Assembly (NCBI RefSeq): GCF_001905655.1
Contig: NZ_JMHT01000073.1
Location: 1 to 64,000, forward strand
DNA: 64,000 nt
Direction: 5' to 3'
Origin: Mycobacterium sp. ST-F2
Lineage (GTDB): Bacteria > Actinomycetota > Actinomycetes > Mycobacteriales > Mycobacteriaceae
The position numbers and the translations under genes were made by a program. The notes beneath the pieces are model-generated. The model saw only the letters and a list, made by a program, of their open reading frames with translations. It was not told the origin of the DNA and made no database searches. Within the stretch, counting starts at the first letter, position 1. Every line of letters starts with the position of its first letter. Positions 30,974 through 38,905 of the stretch are shown here, one piece after another.

Positions 30974-31696
30974 GTGGACGGCTTCCTGGTCGACGCACCG
31001 CCGCTTCAGCCGCCGGTGTGGGTCGAACAGTTCTGGGGTGACCTCACCTTCCTGCACTGGCCTGTCGACCCGGCGAGTGTCGCGCACCTGTTTCCGCCAG
31101 GTACCGCGCCGGACGTCTTCACCGACGGGCTGACGTACGTCGGCCTGGTGCCGTTCGTCATGCACCGCTCGGCGGTGGCCGGCCGGATGCCGCTGCCGTA
31201 TTTCGGGGCCTTCCCCGAAACCAATGTGCGGCTGTACTCGGTCGACGCCGCCGGCCGGCACGGCGTGCTGTTCCGGTCGCTGGAGACGACGCGGCTGGCG
31301 GTCGTGGGGGCGACGCGGCTCGGCATGGGTGTGCCCTACACCTGGGCCAAACTGCGCGTCACCCGCACCGGTGACCGGATCACCTACTCGGGCACGCGCC
31401 GGTGGCCCGAGCGGGGCCTGCGCACCCTGGCCGACGTCGCGATCGGTGCGCCCGTCGAACCCACCCCGCTGGAAGTCTGGCTGACGGCGCGGTGGGGCGC
31501 GCACACGCGCAAGGGCGGCCGGACGTGGTGGGTTCCCAACGAACATCCGACGTGGCCGCTGCGGCAGGCCGACGTCGTAGCGCTGAGTGACGAACTGGTG
31601 GCCGCCAGTGGTGTGGTGCCGGTGGGGCCGCCGTTGCGTGCGTTGTTCTCCCCGGGGGTGCCGGCCCGCTTCGGGCGGCCCGTCGTGCTCCGGTGA
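30974..31696 (+). CDS. DUF2071 (YqjF-like) family protein
   Basis: A 240-residue protein of the DUF2071 group, related to Bacillus YqjF. It has LTFLHWPVDPASVAHLFPPGT near the start, YFGAFPETNVRLYSVDAAGRHGVLFRSLE in the middle and WTAR-like W-rich motifs towards the end (ARWGAHTRKGGRTWWVPNEHPTW). The fold is an acetoacetate-decarboxylase-like beta barrel; the function is unknown. The GTG start is five bases after the preceding gene. A GTGA at its stop could start the next frame, but that start is thought unlikely. Confidence 0.8.
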   Translation: MDGFLVDAPPLQPPVWVEQFWGDLTFLHWPVDPASVAHLFPPGTAPDVFTDGLTYVGLVPFVMHRSAVAGRMPLPYFGAFPETNVRLYSVDAAGRHGVLFRSLETTRLAVVGATRLGMGVPYTWAKLRVTRTGDRITYSGTRRWPERGLRTLADVAIGAPVEPTPLEVWLTARWGAHTRKGGRTWWVPNEHPTWPLRQADVVALSDELVAASGVVPVGPPLRALFSPGVPARFGRPVVLR

Positions 31697-31779
31697 GCCT
31701 TTACTCGAAGGTGTCCGATTCCGGTCCGAAAAATGAACGGCTGGTAGCGCAAAGGTGTGGTCTCGGTGATCATTGCGCC

Positions 31780-32166
31780 ATGTTGCCGACGATGCGCGAA
31801 TCCGGACTCCGAGCCGGCGCGGTGCCGATCCCTTCCAATGCCGTGTCCACGCGGCGCACGGTCCGCCCCGGCGTCGTGAACGGCCGGCCGCGGGTCAATG
31901 CCGGTCCCGCTCCTGCGCACCGCGCCGACCTGGCGCAATCGCGCCTGTTCGCGGCCCTGCTGCTGGACGAGATCGCCGATCTCGAGGACCAGATGACGTT
32001 GGCGGAGCGGCGATCCCGGCGCGCTCAAACCATCACCGGGGCGACGTCGGAGCTACCGTCGGAGACGCTGCTCGCGCTGCGCCGCAGGCTCCTGGAGGTG
32101 CAGCGGATGCTCGACGCACTGCGTCGTCGCTTCCCTGGCGACGGGGATTCGCTGCGCGTGATTTAA
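31780..32166 (+). CDS. Hypothetical basic helical protein
   Basis: A 128-residue protein that I do not recognise. The N-terminal 60 residues are Pro/Arg-rich and probably disordered; residues 65-120 form charged helices (LLLDEIADLEDQMTLAERRSRR, LLALRRRLLEVQRMLDALRRRF) with a coiled-coil character. The ATG at 31780 is preferred to a GTG at 31693 that overlaps the preceding gene, because bases 31697-31779 are lower in GC than coding DNA and look like a promoter region. It may bind a partner protein or nucleic acid. Confidence 0.6.
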   Translation: MLPTMRESGLRAGAVPIPSNAVSTRRTVRPGVVNGRPRVNAGPAPAHRADLAQSRLFAALLLDEIADLEDQMTLAERRSRRAQTITGATSELPSETLLALRRRLLEVQRMLDALRRRFPGDGDSLRVI

Positions 32167-32213
32167 ACCGTCAAAGGGTTCCGGCGGGCATTGCTGAAGC
32201 GGATATTTGAACT

Positions 32214-32552
32214 ATGGAGAAAATCTCGCTGACCGCCCTGGCGCGCCAGCATCTCGATATCGCGCGTGATGGAAATGGCGGGCGCAGCGCTCACACGGTC
32301 TTCGGCGGCCATGAGCACGCGTTGCGGCAGACGCTGATCGCTCTCGCCGACGGCAACGAGTTGGCCGAGCATGAGAGCCCCGGCGAGGCCACACTTCAGG
32401 TGCTGCAGGGCCGGGTGCGGCTGGTCGCCGAACAGGCCAGTTGGGACGGCATGGCGGGCGACTACATCACCATCCCGCTGACCCGCCACAGCCTGAAGGC
32501 GCTCGCCGATTCGGTGGTGCTGCTGACCGTGGTCAAACAGCCTGCGCGTTAG
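32214..32552 (+). CDS. Cupin domain protein
   Basis: A 112-residue single-domain cupin: HEHALRQTLIALADGNELAEHESPGEATLQVLQGRVRLVAEQASWDGMAGDYITIPLTRHSLKALADSVVLLTVVKQ. The first cupin motif is partial (EHESPGEATLQVLQG), with His and Glu that could bind a metal, and the second contains TRHSL. It is probably a small cytosolic sensor or enzyme of unknown role. GGAG lies close before the ATG. Its end faces the XPB gene, overlapping by four bases. Confidence 0.75.
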   Translation: MEKISLTALARQHLDIARDGNGGRSAHTVFGGHEHALRQTLIALADGNELAEHESPGEATLQVLQGRVRLVAEQASWDGMAGDYITIPLTRHSLKALADSVVLLTVVKQPAR

Positions 32553-34198
32553 ACAGCAGGTCCCAGCAGGTCGTCGGCGTCCTTGATGACGTAGCCGTAG
32601 CCCTGCTCGGCGAGGAAGCGCTGCCGGTGTGCGGCGTACTCGGCGTCGAGGCTGTCGCGGGAGACCACCGAGTAGAACACCGCGCCACCGCCGTCGGCCT
32701 TGGGGCGCAGCAGCCGGCCCAGGCGCTGGGCCTCTTCCTGTCGCGACCCGAACGTCCCCGAGACCTGAACGGCCACAGAGGCTTCCGGTAGGTCGATGGA
32801 GAAGTTCGCGACCTTCGACACCACCAGCGTGCGGATCTCGCCCGACCGGAATTTGTCGAACAGTTCCTCGCGCTCGGCATTCTTGGTCGAGCCCTGGATC
32901 ACCGGGGAGTCCAGCTCCTGCCCGAGTTCCTCCAGCTGGTCCAGGTAGGCGCCGATCACCAGCGTCGGCTCATCGGGATGCCGGGCCAGGATGGACTTGA
33001 CCACCGCGATCTTGGTGTGCGCCGTCGAGCACAGCTTGTAGCGCTCCTCGGGCTCGGCCGTCGCGTAGGTCATGCGCTCGTTCTCGGTCATGGTGACCCG
33101 GACCTCGACGCACTCGGCCGGCGCGATCCAGCCCTGGGCCTCGATGTCCTTCCACGGCGCGTCGTACCGCTTCGGGCCGATGAGGGAGAACACGTCGCCC
33201 TCGCGGCCGTCTTCGCGAATCAGGGTGGCGGTCAAGCCGAGTCGACGCCGGGACTGCAGATCGGCCGTCATCCGGAACACCGGCGCGGGCAGCAGGTGCA
33301 CCTCGTCGTAGATGATCAGGCCCCAGTCGCGGCTGTCGAACAGCTCCAGGTGCTTGTACTCGCCCTTGGTGCGCCGGGTGATCACCTGGTACGTGGCGAT
33401 GGTGACGGGCCGAATCTCCTTGCGCTCGCCGGAGTATTCGCCGATCTCCTCCTCGGTCAGCGACGTACGGGCGATCAGCTCGCGCTTCCACTGCCGGCCG
33501 GCGACGGTGTTGGTGACCAGGATCAGGGTCGTCGCCCCGGCTTTCGCCATCGCGGCAGCGCCCACCATCGTCTTGCCGGCGCCACACGGCAGGACCACGA
33601 CGCCGGACCCGCCGGACCAGAACGAATCGGCGGCCAGCTCCTGGTAGTCGCGCAGCTTCCAGCCGTCCTGCTCGAGCGCGATCGGGTGCGCCTCGCCGTT
33701 CACGTAGCCCGCCAAATCCTCTGCGGGCCAGCCGATTTTCAGCAGCATCTGCTTCACGCGGCCGCGCTCGGACGGGTGGACGATGACGGTGTCGTCGTCG
33801 ATCTGGGCACCCAGCATCGGGGTGATCTTCTTGTTCCGCAGTACCTCTGCGAGCACGGCGCGGTCCAGGCTCACGAGTGTCAGCCCGTGCGCCGGGTGCT
33901 TCACCAGCTGCAGGCGCCCGTAGCGGCCCATGGTGTCGACGATGTCGACCAGCAGCGGCTGCGGCACGGCGTAGCGGGAGAAGCTGACCAGAGCGTCGAC
34001 GACCTGCTCGGCGTCGTGGCCCGCGGCGCGGGCATTCCACAACGCGAGCGGCGTGATGCGGTAGGTGTGCACGTGCTCGGGCGCGCGCTCCAGTTCGGCG
34101 AACGGCGCGATCGCCGCCCGCGCCGCCCCGGCCTGCTCGTGGTCGACCTCGAGCAGCACGGTCTTGTCCGACTGGACGATGAGCGGGCCCTCAGTCAT
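32549..34198 (-). CDS. DNA repair helicase XPB (superfamily 2)
   Basis: A 549-residue helicase, the bacterial relative of eukaryotic and archaeal XPB (Rv0861c, called ercc3). An N-terminal damage-recognition-like domain fills residues 1-165. Walker A is GAGKT (206-210), the DEVH box is at 298-301, and TATLIRED, KVANFSIDLPEASVAVQVSG and GRLLRP mark the later helicase motifs. It is an ATP-dependent 3'-5' DNA helicase. It follows its partner gene (34422-36659) in the same direction, separated by 223 bases that include three tandem 34-base repeats reaching the start codon. Confidence 0.95.
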   Translation of the reverse strand: MTEGPLIVQSDKTVLLEVDHEQAGAARAAIAPFAELERAPEHVHTYRITPLALWNARAAGHDAEQVVDALVSFSRYAVPQPLLVDIVDTMGRYGRLQLVKHPAHGLTLVSLDRAVLAEVLRNKKITPMLGAQIDDDTVIVHPSERGRVKQMLLKIGWPAEDLAGYVNGEAHPIALEQDGWKLRDYQELAADSFWSGGSGVVVLPCGAGKTMVGAAAMAKAGATTLILVTNTVAGRQWKRELIARTSLTEEEIGEYSGERKEIRPVTIATYQVITRRTKGEYKHLELFDSRDWGLIIYDEVHLLPAPVFRMTADLQSRRRLGLTATLIREDGREGDVFSLIGPKRYDAPWKDIEAQGWIAPAECVEVRVTMTENERMTYATAEPEERYKLCSTAHTKIAVVKSILARHPDEPTLVIGAYLDQLEELGQELDSPVIQGSTKNAEREELFDKFRSGEIRTLVVSKVANFSIDLPEASVAVQVSGTFGSRQEEAQRLGRLLRPKADGGGAVFYSVVSRDSLDAEYAAHRQRFLAEQGYGYVIKDADDLLGPAV

Positions 34199-34294
34199 CC
34201 GCGATCCACTTCGTTGCTCGCTGCCCAGTCATGCGCCATCCACTCCATCAATCGCTGCCCAGTCATGCGCGACCCACTCCGTTTCTCGCTCGCC
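34193..34294. repeat. Three tandem 34-base repeats at the start of the XPB gene
   Basis: Units begin at 34193, 34227 and 34261, each starting AGTCAT and containing CCACT and TCGCT. Unit 2 matches unit 1 in most positions; unit 3 is more diverged at its end. The CAT in unit 1 is the XPB start codon on the minus strand, and each other unit carries an equivalent ATG, so the repeats duplicate the start-codon region in the leader. Confidence 0.85.
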
Positions 34295-34421
34295 GGCCAT
34301 CCGATCCATTATCCAGACTCGGCCGACAGTCCCGACTGTGCAGCTAGATCGCTCCGCGGGCCGCATCGGCGGTCTGAGTGCACACTCGACGCCCAGGACA
34401 ACAAGGACCTCGGCGTCCGCG

Positions 34422-36659
34422 TTATTCCGGCGCCACCACCGAGGTCACCCGGTGGATGGCGAATTCGCGGACCCGCCCGGCGGCCGGGTCGTAGGCCGTC
34501 AGCTGGCCGCCACGGACGTTCACCGGCGACACCACCCGCTGGGTGGCGACGCCGGCGGCGTCGACGTAGCCGATCACCACCGAGGCCTGTGTCAGCGCGG
34601 CGTCGGTCAGCAGGGAGATGGCGGCCGCCGGATCCAGCCGCTCGCCGCTGGTGCCGCGGCCGGTCTGGCGCAGCACGGCGACGATGGCGCCGAGCGTCTT
34701 CGCGTTCGGCGCCTGCGGATGACGGAAGGTGCGACGGTGCATCGGCATGGACACCCGGGCGCCGAGCGGGCGCAGGTCGACGATGGTGCCCGACCAATCC
34801 TCCGCGGCCGGGGCGAAGCCCGCGGTGCGCAGGCCGGCCAGCACGTCGGCGATCGGCGCGGGTGACACCGCGACAGTGGGTGCCAGGGCCCGCAGGCTCA
34901 GCTGCTCCAGAGTGGGGGAGGCCAGTGCCTGCGCCAACAGGGCCGGGTCTTCACACCGGATGAACGACGACGCCATGCCGACCCGCAGCTGCCCGTGCCG
35001 CCGCGCCACGTCGTCGATCAGGTAGGTGAGCCCCTGCGGCACCGGTGTTTTGGAGTGCCGGGCGAACAGGGTGTGGATTTCGCTGGCGGTCTTGCCGGTG
35101 TCCAGGGCGCGCCGGATGGACTGCTCACTGATGCGGTAGACCGTTGCCGCGCCGGCGGATTCGATGTCGGCGACGGTCGCCAGCTGGTCAGCGAGATCGC
35201 GTTCCAGCGGCCCGGGGACGACGACCGTCAGGTCGGCCTGCAACAGGAAATGGTCGATGGGGTCGGGCAGCGCCGCCGCCATCGCGGCCGTGACCTCTTC
35301 TTCGGGCGCACCCGCCAGCAGCAGCCGGATGGGTCCGGCAATGGCGCCGCGACCGACCATGCCCAAAGCATGTGCCTCGGTGAGCAATTCGTCGGTGGGC
35401 TCGGGCTGTAGCCGTGCGGTCCAGCGCGGCCGGCGCCACAGCATCGCGGCCGAGGCGGTGGCGGTGTCCATGGTGGTGCCCGGTGGCAGCTCGGCGAGCA
35501 CCGTCAGCAGCAGCCGCCGATCCAGTGGCGCCGCCGACGAGTACAGCGAATTGGTCAGGGCTGCATAGGGTTTGCCGTCGGGTCCGCGCTTGCCGACCAG
35601 GCCGGGCCGGCACGGCAGGTCCAGCCAGGTGCCGGCCAGCAGGTACCACCGCGTCGCGGCGCTCGATTCGATGAAGCGATCCGCGCCCACGGTCGGCGCC
35701 CAGTAGGGGCCGTCGTCGTAGTCGTCGGAATCGGGCATGCCCGACGCGATCAGCGTGGCCGACGCGCACAACTCCAGGATCAGGGACAGCCGACCTTCGT
35801 CGATGCCGGTGACCTTGGTCAGACGTTTGGCGTCGCGCACCCCGAGGCCGCCGCTGCGCAATTCGGGAACGGGTGTGGCCGAAAGGGTTTCGAGGACCAG
35901 CTCGACCTCACGCAGCAGGTCGATGGCCGAGCCCGCGGCAGCCGCGTCGACGTCCTTCTCCTCCAGCACGGGAGTCGACGGTGTCGGCGGCGTCAACGTC
36001 GTCGGCCCGGGCGCCTGGCCCCGCAGCACCTGCGCGACCAGCCGCGGCAGGATCACCGTCTCGTCATCGATCCGGCGCAGCAGCCCGGCCGCGATGAGTT
36101 GCGGCACCGGGCGGTCGGCCGGAGTACTGGGCGCCGCATCCTTGGTGCGCCCGATCGGTGATCCGTCGGCCAGCCGCTCCAGCAGTTCCCGCTGCGGCGC
36201 GTCGATGCCGGCCAGCTTCCCGGCGATGCCGTCGCTGTCGGGGTCTTCCACCGTGACCTGACCCGGGTACCAGGGCAGCACCGACGCTGCCTCCGAGACC
36301 ACCCGCACCGAGTCCCCGCCCCACACCAGGCCGCGGGCCCGCAGCTCGTCGAGCGCCGAGGTGACGACCTTCTTGGTGGCCCGCCCGGCCAGCAGTTTGA
36401 ACAGCGCGCCGGTCGGCACGGCGATGCTGGAGGCTTGCAGCGTCAGCAGGGCGTCGAGCACCGCGAGCTGCAGAAAATCGAGATCGTCGGTCGCGGCCTT
36501 GACCGATTGCCGGGACTGGGCCCGGGCCGCCAGCGCCGACAGGGTTGCCGGCGGCGGTTGGGTGAGGTCGGGCCGGGCGCTGAGCAGCTGCACCAGCTGT
36601 GCGTCCGACATGTCGGCCAGCCAGGAGCCCAGCGGCACACCCGGGGATTCGTCGATCAT
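34422..36659 (-). CDS. Helicase-associated domain protein, XPB partner (Rv0862c-like)
   Basis: A 745-residue protein close to Rv0862c in length and place. It starts MIDESPGVPLGSWLADMSDAQLVQLLSARPDL, with a helical N-terminal region bearing winged-helix-like segments (LDALLTLQASSIAVPTGALFKLL, VVTSALDELRARGLV). The C-terminal third carries the helicase-associated domain (LQADLTVVVPGPLERDLADQLATVADIESAG, TYLIDDVARRHGQLRVGMASSF). It is encoded directly upstream of XPB and may regulate or load the helicase, as accessory proteins do for XPB in other domains of life. No enzymatic motif was found. Confidence 0.8.
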   Translation of the reverse strand: MIDESPGVPLGSWLADMSDAQLVQLLSARPDLTQPPPATLSALAARAQSRQSVKAATDDLDFLQLAVLDALLTLQASSIAVPTGALFKLLAGRATKKVVTSALDELRARGLVWGGDSVRVVSEAASVLPWYPGQVTVEDPDSDGIAGKLAGIDAPQRELLERLADGSPIGRTKDAAPSTPADRPVPQLIAAGLLRRIDDETVILPRLVAQVLRGQAPGPTTLTPPTPSTPVLEEKDVDAAAAGSAIDLLREVELVLETLSATPVPELRSGGLGVRDAKRLTKVTGIDEGRLSLILELCASATLIASGMPDSDDYDDGPYWAPTVGADRFIESSAATRWYLLAGTWLDLPCRPGLVGKRGPDGKPYAALTNSLYSSAAPLDRRLLLTVLAELPPGTTMDTATASAAMLWRRPRWTARLQPEPTDELLTEAHALGMVGRGAIAGPIRLLLAGAPEEEVTAAMAAALPDPIDHFLLQADLTVVVPGPLERDLADQLATVADIESAGAATVYRISEQSIRRALDTGKTASEIHTLFARHSKTPVPQGLTYLIDDVARRHGQLRVGMASSFIRCEDPALLAQALASPTLEQLSLRALAPTVAVSPAPIADVLAGLRTAGFAPAAEDWSGTIVDLRPLGARVSMPMHRRTFRHPQAPNAKTLGAIVAVLRQTGRGTSGERLDPAAAISLLTDAALTQASVVIGYVDAAGVATQRVVSPVNVRGGQLTAYDPAAGRVREFAIHRVTSVVAPE

Positions 36660-36750
36660 TGCTGACCAGCGTAAAGCAGGTGACTTTGTCCTCCTCGCGT
36701 CCGGGACGCCCGGCCTCGCCAGCGGGCGCAGCGCCTGCCACAATGTCTGC

Positions 36751-36936
36751 GTGGCTGAGAAGAAGAAGAACCAGTACGTCGACAACGGCTGGCCCGAGGT
36801 GTCCGGTGACGACCACGCCGTGAGCGAGCTCGCAACGGACCGCACCGGCGCGCTGTCGCCTTTCGGCGAATTGGAGTTCCCGCTGCCGGCCGAGACGCTG
36901 CCGTACACGCACCCGGTCACCGTCGTCAACAAGTAG
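36751..36936 (+). CDS. Small conserved hypothetical protein (Rv0863-like)
   Basis: A 61-residue acidic, probably flexible protein beginning MAEKKKNQYVDNGWPEVSGDD and ending with a Pro-rich TLPYTHPVTVVNK. The GTG at 36751 gives a basic start, and the gene is two bases ahead of moaC, in the position of Rv0863 in M. tuberculosis. There is no recognisable domain. Tight linkage with moaC-mog-moaE suggests co-transcription. Confidence 0.65.
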   Translation: MAEKKKNQYVDNGWPEVSGDDHAVSELATDRTGALSPFGELEFPLPAETLPYTHPVTVVNK

Positions 36937-36938
36937 CC

Positions 36939-37412
36939 GTGGAGCTCTCGCACCTGGACGAATCGGGTGCGGCCCACATGGTGGATGTGTCCGCCAAGGA
37001 CGCCACCCGGCGCACCGCCGTCGCGGCGGGCGTCCTGCACACCCGCGCCGACGTCGTCGACCTCATCACCAGCGGTGGCCTGCCCAAAGGCGACGCCCTC
37101 GCGACGGCCCGCGTCGCCGGCATCATGGCGGCCAAGCGCACCAGCGACCTGATCCCGCTGTGCCACCAGCTGGCGCTGACCAAGGTCGAGGTGGCCTTCG
37201 AAACCGGCGCGGGCGGCGACGCCATCGGCATCACCGCGACGGTGCGCACCACCGATCGCACCGGCGTTGAGATGGAGGCGCTCACCGCCGTCAGCGTCGC
37301 GGCGCTGACGCTGTACGACATGATCAAGGCCGTCGACCCGGCCGCGCGCATCGACGACATCCGGGTGTTGCGCAAGGAGGGCGGGAAGACCGGCCTCTGG
37401 GAACGAGCATGA
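36939..37412 (+). CDS. moaC: Cyclic pyranopterin monophosphate synthase MoaC
   Basis: A 157-residue MoaC. It has MVDVSAKDATRRTAVAAG at the start, KGDALATARVAGIMAAKRTSDLIPLCHQLAL with the conserved LCHQL motif, GVEMEALTAVSVAALTLYDMIKA and the lysine-rich KEGGKTGLW at the end. It completes formation of cyclic pyranopterin monophosphate from the MoaA product. Equivalent to moaC2 (Rv0864). The GTG start lies two bases after the small gene, and its end overlaps mog by four bases (ATGA). Confidence 0.93.
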   Translation: MELSHLDESGAAHMVDVSAKDATRRTAVAAGVLHTRADVVDLITSGGLPKGDALATARVAGIMAAKRTSDLIPLCHQLALTKVEVAFETGAGGDAIGITATVRTTDRTGVEMEALTAVSVAALTLYDMIKAVDPAARIDDIRVLRKEGGKTGLWERA

Positions 37413-37888
37413 GGCGCACCGCCCGTGTCGTCATCGCCTCCACCCGGGCCGCCGCCGGCGTGTACGAGGACCGCACCGGCCCGCTGATCGTCGCCTGGCT
37501 CGCTGAGCATGGGTTCGACGTGCCCGCGCCCGTCGTCGTCACTGACGGCGCACCGGTCGGTGCCGAACTCCGCCGCGCCATCGCCGACGACGTCGACGTC
37601 GTCCTCACCTCCGGAGGTACGGGCATCTCCCCGACCGACGCCACCCCGCAGGCCACCGTCGAGGTCCTTGACTACCAGATCCCCGGATTGGCCGACGCGA
37701 TCCGCCGGTCCGGGCTGCCGCACGTCCCGACGTCGGTGCTGTCCCGCGGCGTCTGTGGCGTGGCCGGCCGGACGCTGATCGTCAACCTGCCGGGCTCGTC
37801 CGGGGGAGTCAAGGACGGGCTGGGCGTGCTTGCCGGGGTCCTGGACCACGCGCTTGACCAGCTGAGTGGAAAGGACCATGCCGGGTGA
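37409..37888 (+). CDS. mog: MogA/MoaB family molybdopterin adenylyltransferase
   Basis: A 159-residue protein of the MogA/MoaB/CinA-like group, with VIASTRAAAGVYEDRTGPLIVAWL at the start, VLTSGGTGISPTDATPQAT as the substrate loop and SRGVCGVAGRTLIVNLPGSSGGVKDGLGV near the end. It adenylylates molybdopterin before molybdenum insertion. It corresponds to Rv0865 (mog). ATGA overlap with moaC and GTGA overlap with moaE indicate tight coupling. Confidence 0.9.
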   Translation: MRRTARVVIASTRAAAGVYEDRTGPLIVAWLAEHGFDVPAPVVVTDGAPVGAELRRAIADDVDVVLTSGGTGISPTDATPQATVEVLDYQIPGLADAIRRSGLPHVPTSVLSRGVCGVAGRTLIVNLPGSSGGVKDGLGVLAGVLDHALDQLSGKDHAG

Positions 37889-38307
37889 TCGTGCTGCGTG
37901 CCGACCTCAGCGAATCGCCGATCGACGTCGCCTCCCATGAGGCGCTGGTCGACCACAGTGCCGCGGGCGCCGTCGTGAGCTTCGCCGGCGTCGTGCGCAA
38001 TCACGACGGCGGCCGCGGGGTGACGCGGCTGGAGTACTCGGCGCACCCGTCGGCCGCGCAGGTCCTCGCCGAGGTCGCTGCCGACGTCGCCGCGGCCTCC
38101 GAAGGCGTGCGGGCCATCGCTGTCAGCCACCGCATCGGCGTCCTCAACATCGGCGACGCCGCCCTCGTTGCGGCGGTATCTGCCGACCATCGCGCTGCGG
38201 CGTTCCGGACCTGCGCGCTGCTGGTCGACACCGTCAAGGAGCGGCTGCCGGTGTGGAAGCACCAGTTCTTCACCGACGGCACCGAGGAGTGGGTCGGCTC
38301 GGCCTGA
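37885..38307 (+). CDS. moaE: Molybdopterin synthase catalytic subunit MoaE
   Basis: A 140-residue MoaE, with GAVVSFAGVVRNHDGGRGVTRLEYSAHP, AVSHRIGVLNIGDAALVAAVSADHR, and the catalytic lysine-rich KERLPVWKHQFFTDGTEEWVGSA. With the thiocarboxylated MoaD subunit it inserts the dithiolene sulfurs. The matching MoaD gene is at 40456, on the opposite strand beyond rpfA. Equivalent to moaE2 (Rv0866). No clear terminator follows at once. Confidence 0.92.
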   Translation: MIVLRADLSESPIDVASHEALVDHSAAGAVVSFAGVVRNHDGGRGVTRLEYSAHPSAAQVLAEVAADVAAASEGVRAIAVSHRIGVLNIGDAALVAAVSADHRAAAFRTCALLVDTVKERLPVWKHQFFTDGTEEWVGSA

Positions 38308-38482
38308 ACTGAGCTGGCCGGGCTCGGCGGAGCGCGGTTCATGCCGCAGACGTTCGGCGTGTCGCCTCTCCTGCGGCACTTGCGATTTCGGCCAGTCAAC
38401 TTCGGTGGCTCTTCTGACCAACATGTGGGTCTTCATCCACTGGGTCAGCGAAGCTGACGCTGTATCAGCGAGCAGTGCTGAA

Positions 38483-38551
38483 CACAATGTGACCCTGACA
38501 GCGCCGTCACGGATGCATTTCACATGAACACGCTCTCAGCGTCACATTGTG
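38483..38551. repeat. 21-base inverted repeat with TCACAnTGTGA-like cores
   Basis: Arms 38483-38503 and 38531-38551 pair at 19 of 21 positions, with 27 bases between. Each arm carries a small palindrome, CACAATGTG or CACATTGTG. It lies between the ends of moaE and rpfA. It could be two binding sites in opposite orientation, terminal repeats of a tiny element, or a large hairpin. Confidence 0.7.
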
Positions 38552-38864
38552 ATCAAGCATCACCCCCGAAGCGGTATCCACCGATGGCATGCAGCGGCGG
38601 CATCCACTCTCCGAGACACTTTTGACCGATCGTCGCAGCCGATGCCCGTCAAACAGCGCACCCAGTCAGAAACCATCAGCACGGACCCGTCGGCATGTCG
38701 CGCCCGGCGTGTCGTTCTGTCTTGTGGCGCAAACGGTTTGGAGGCGTCAGGAAAGCCGGTTGACAATGTCACGATTTATGACAGCTCGTGGCCGGACGTG
38801 CCGGGGTCAGAGAGAATTCGGCGTTGCCGCCGTGCCATTCATGGCAGTGGCCATCCGACAACGA

Positions 38865-38895
38865 AAATCGCCCCGGTCGATGACCGGGGCGATTT
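38865..38895 (-). terminator. Intrinsic terminator of rpfA
   Basis: A perfect 14-base stem (AAATCGCCCCGGTC, 38865-38878, with its complement 38882-38895) and a three-base loop begin 10 bases past the rpfA stop. The minus-strand 3' side ends in TTTT, making it T-tailed for rpfA. Confidence 0.85.
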
Positions 38896-38905
38896 CTCGT
38901 AGGTA

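Larger units (their letters stand above)
38308..38905. other. 598-base gap between convergent moaE and rpfA
   Basis: No gene is supported. GC is lower than in the flanking genes and the frames present lack domain character. It holds a 21-base inverted repeat (38483-38551) and the rpfA terminator (38865-38895). The first 170 bases show nothing else recognisable. Confidence 0.55.

Noticed and set aside
32978..34963. 661-codon plus-strand frame opposite XPB
   Set aside because: Arg/Gly/Asp-rich shadow; XPB helicase motifs are on the minus strand.
38549..38902. 117-codon plus-strand frame in the moaE-rpfA gap
   Set aside because: Low GC, no binding site, no domain, and it runs into the rpfA terminator.
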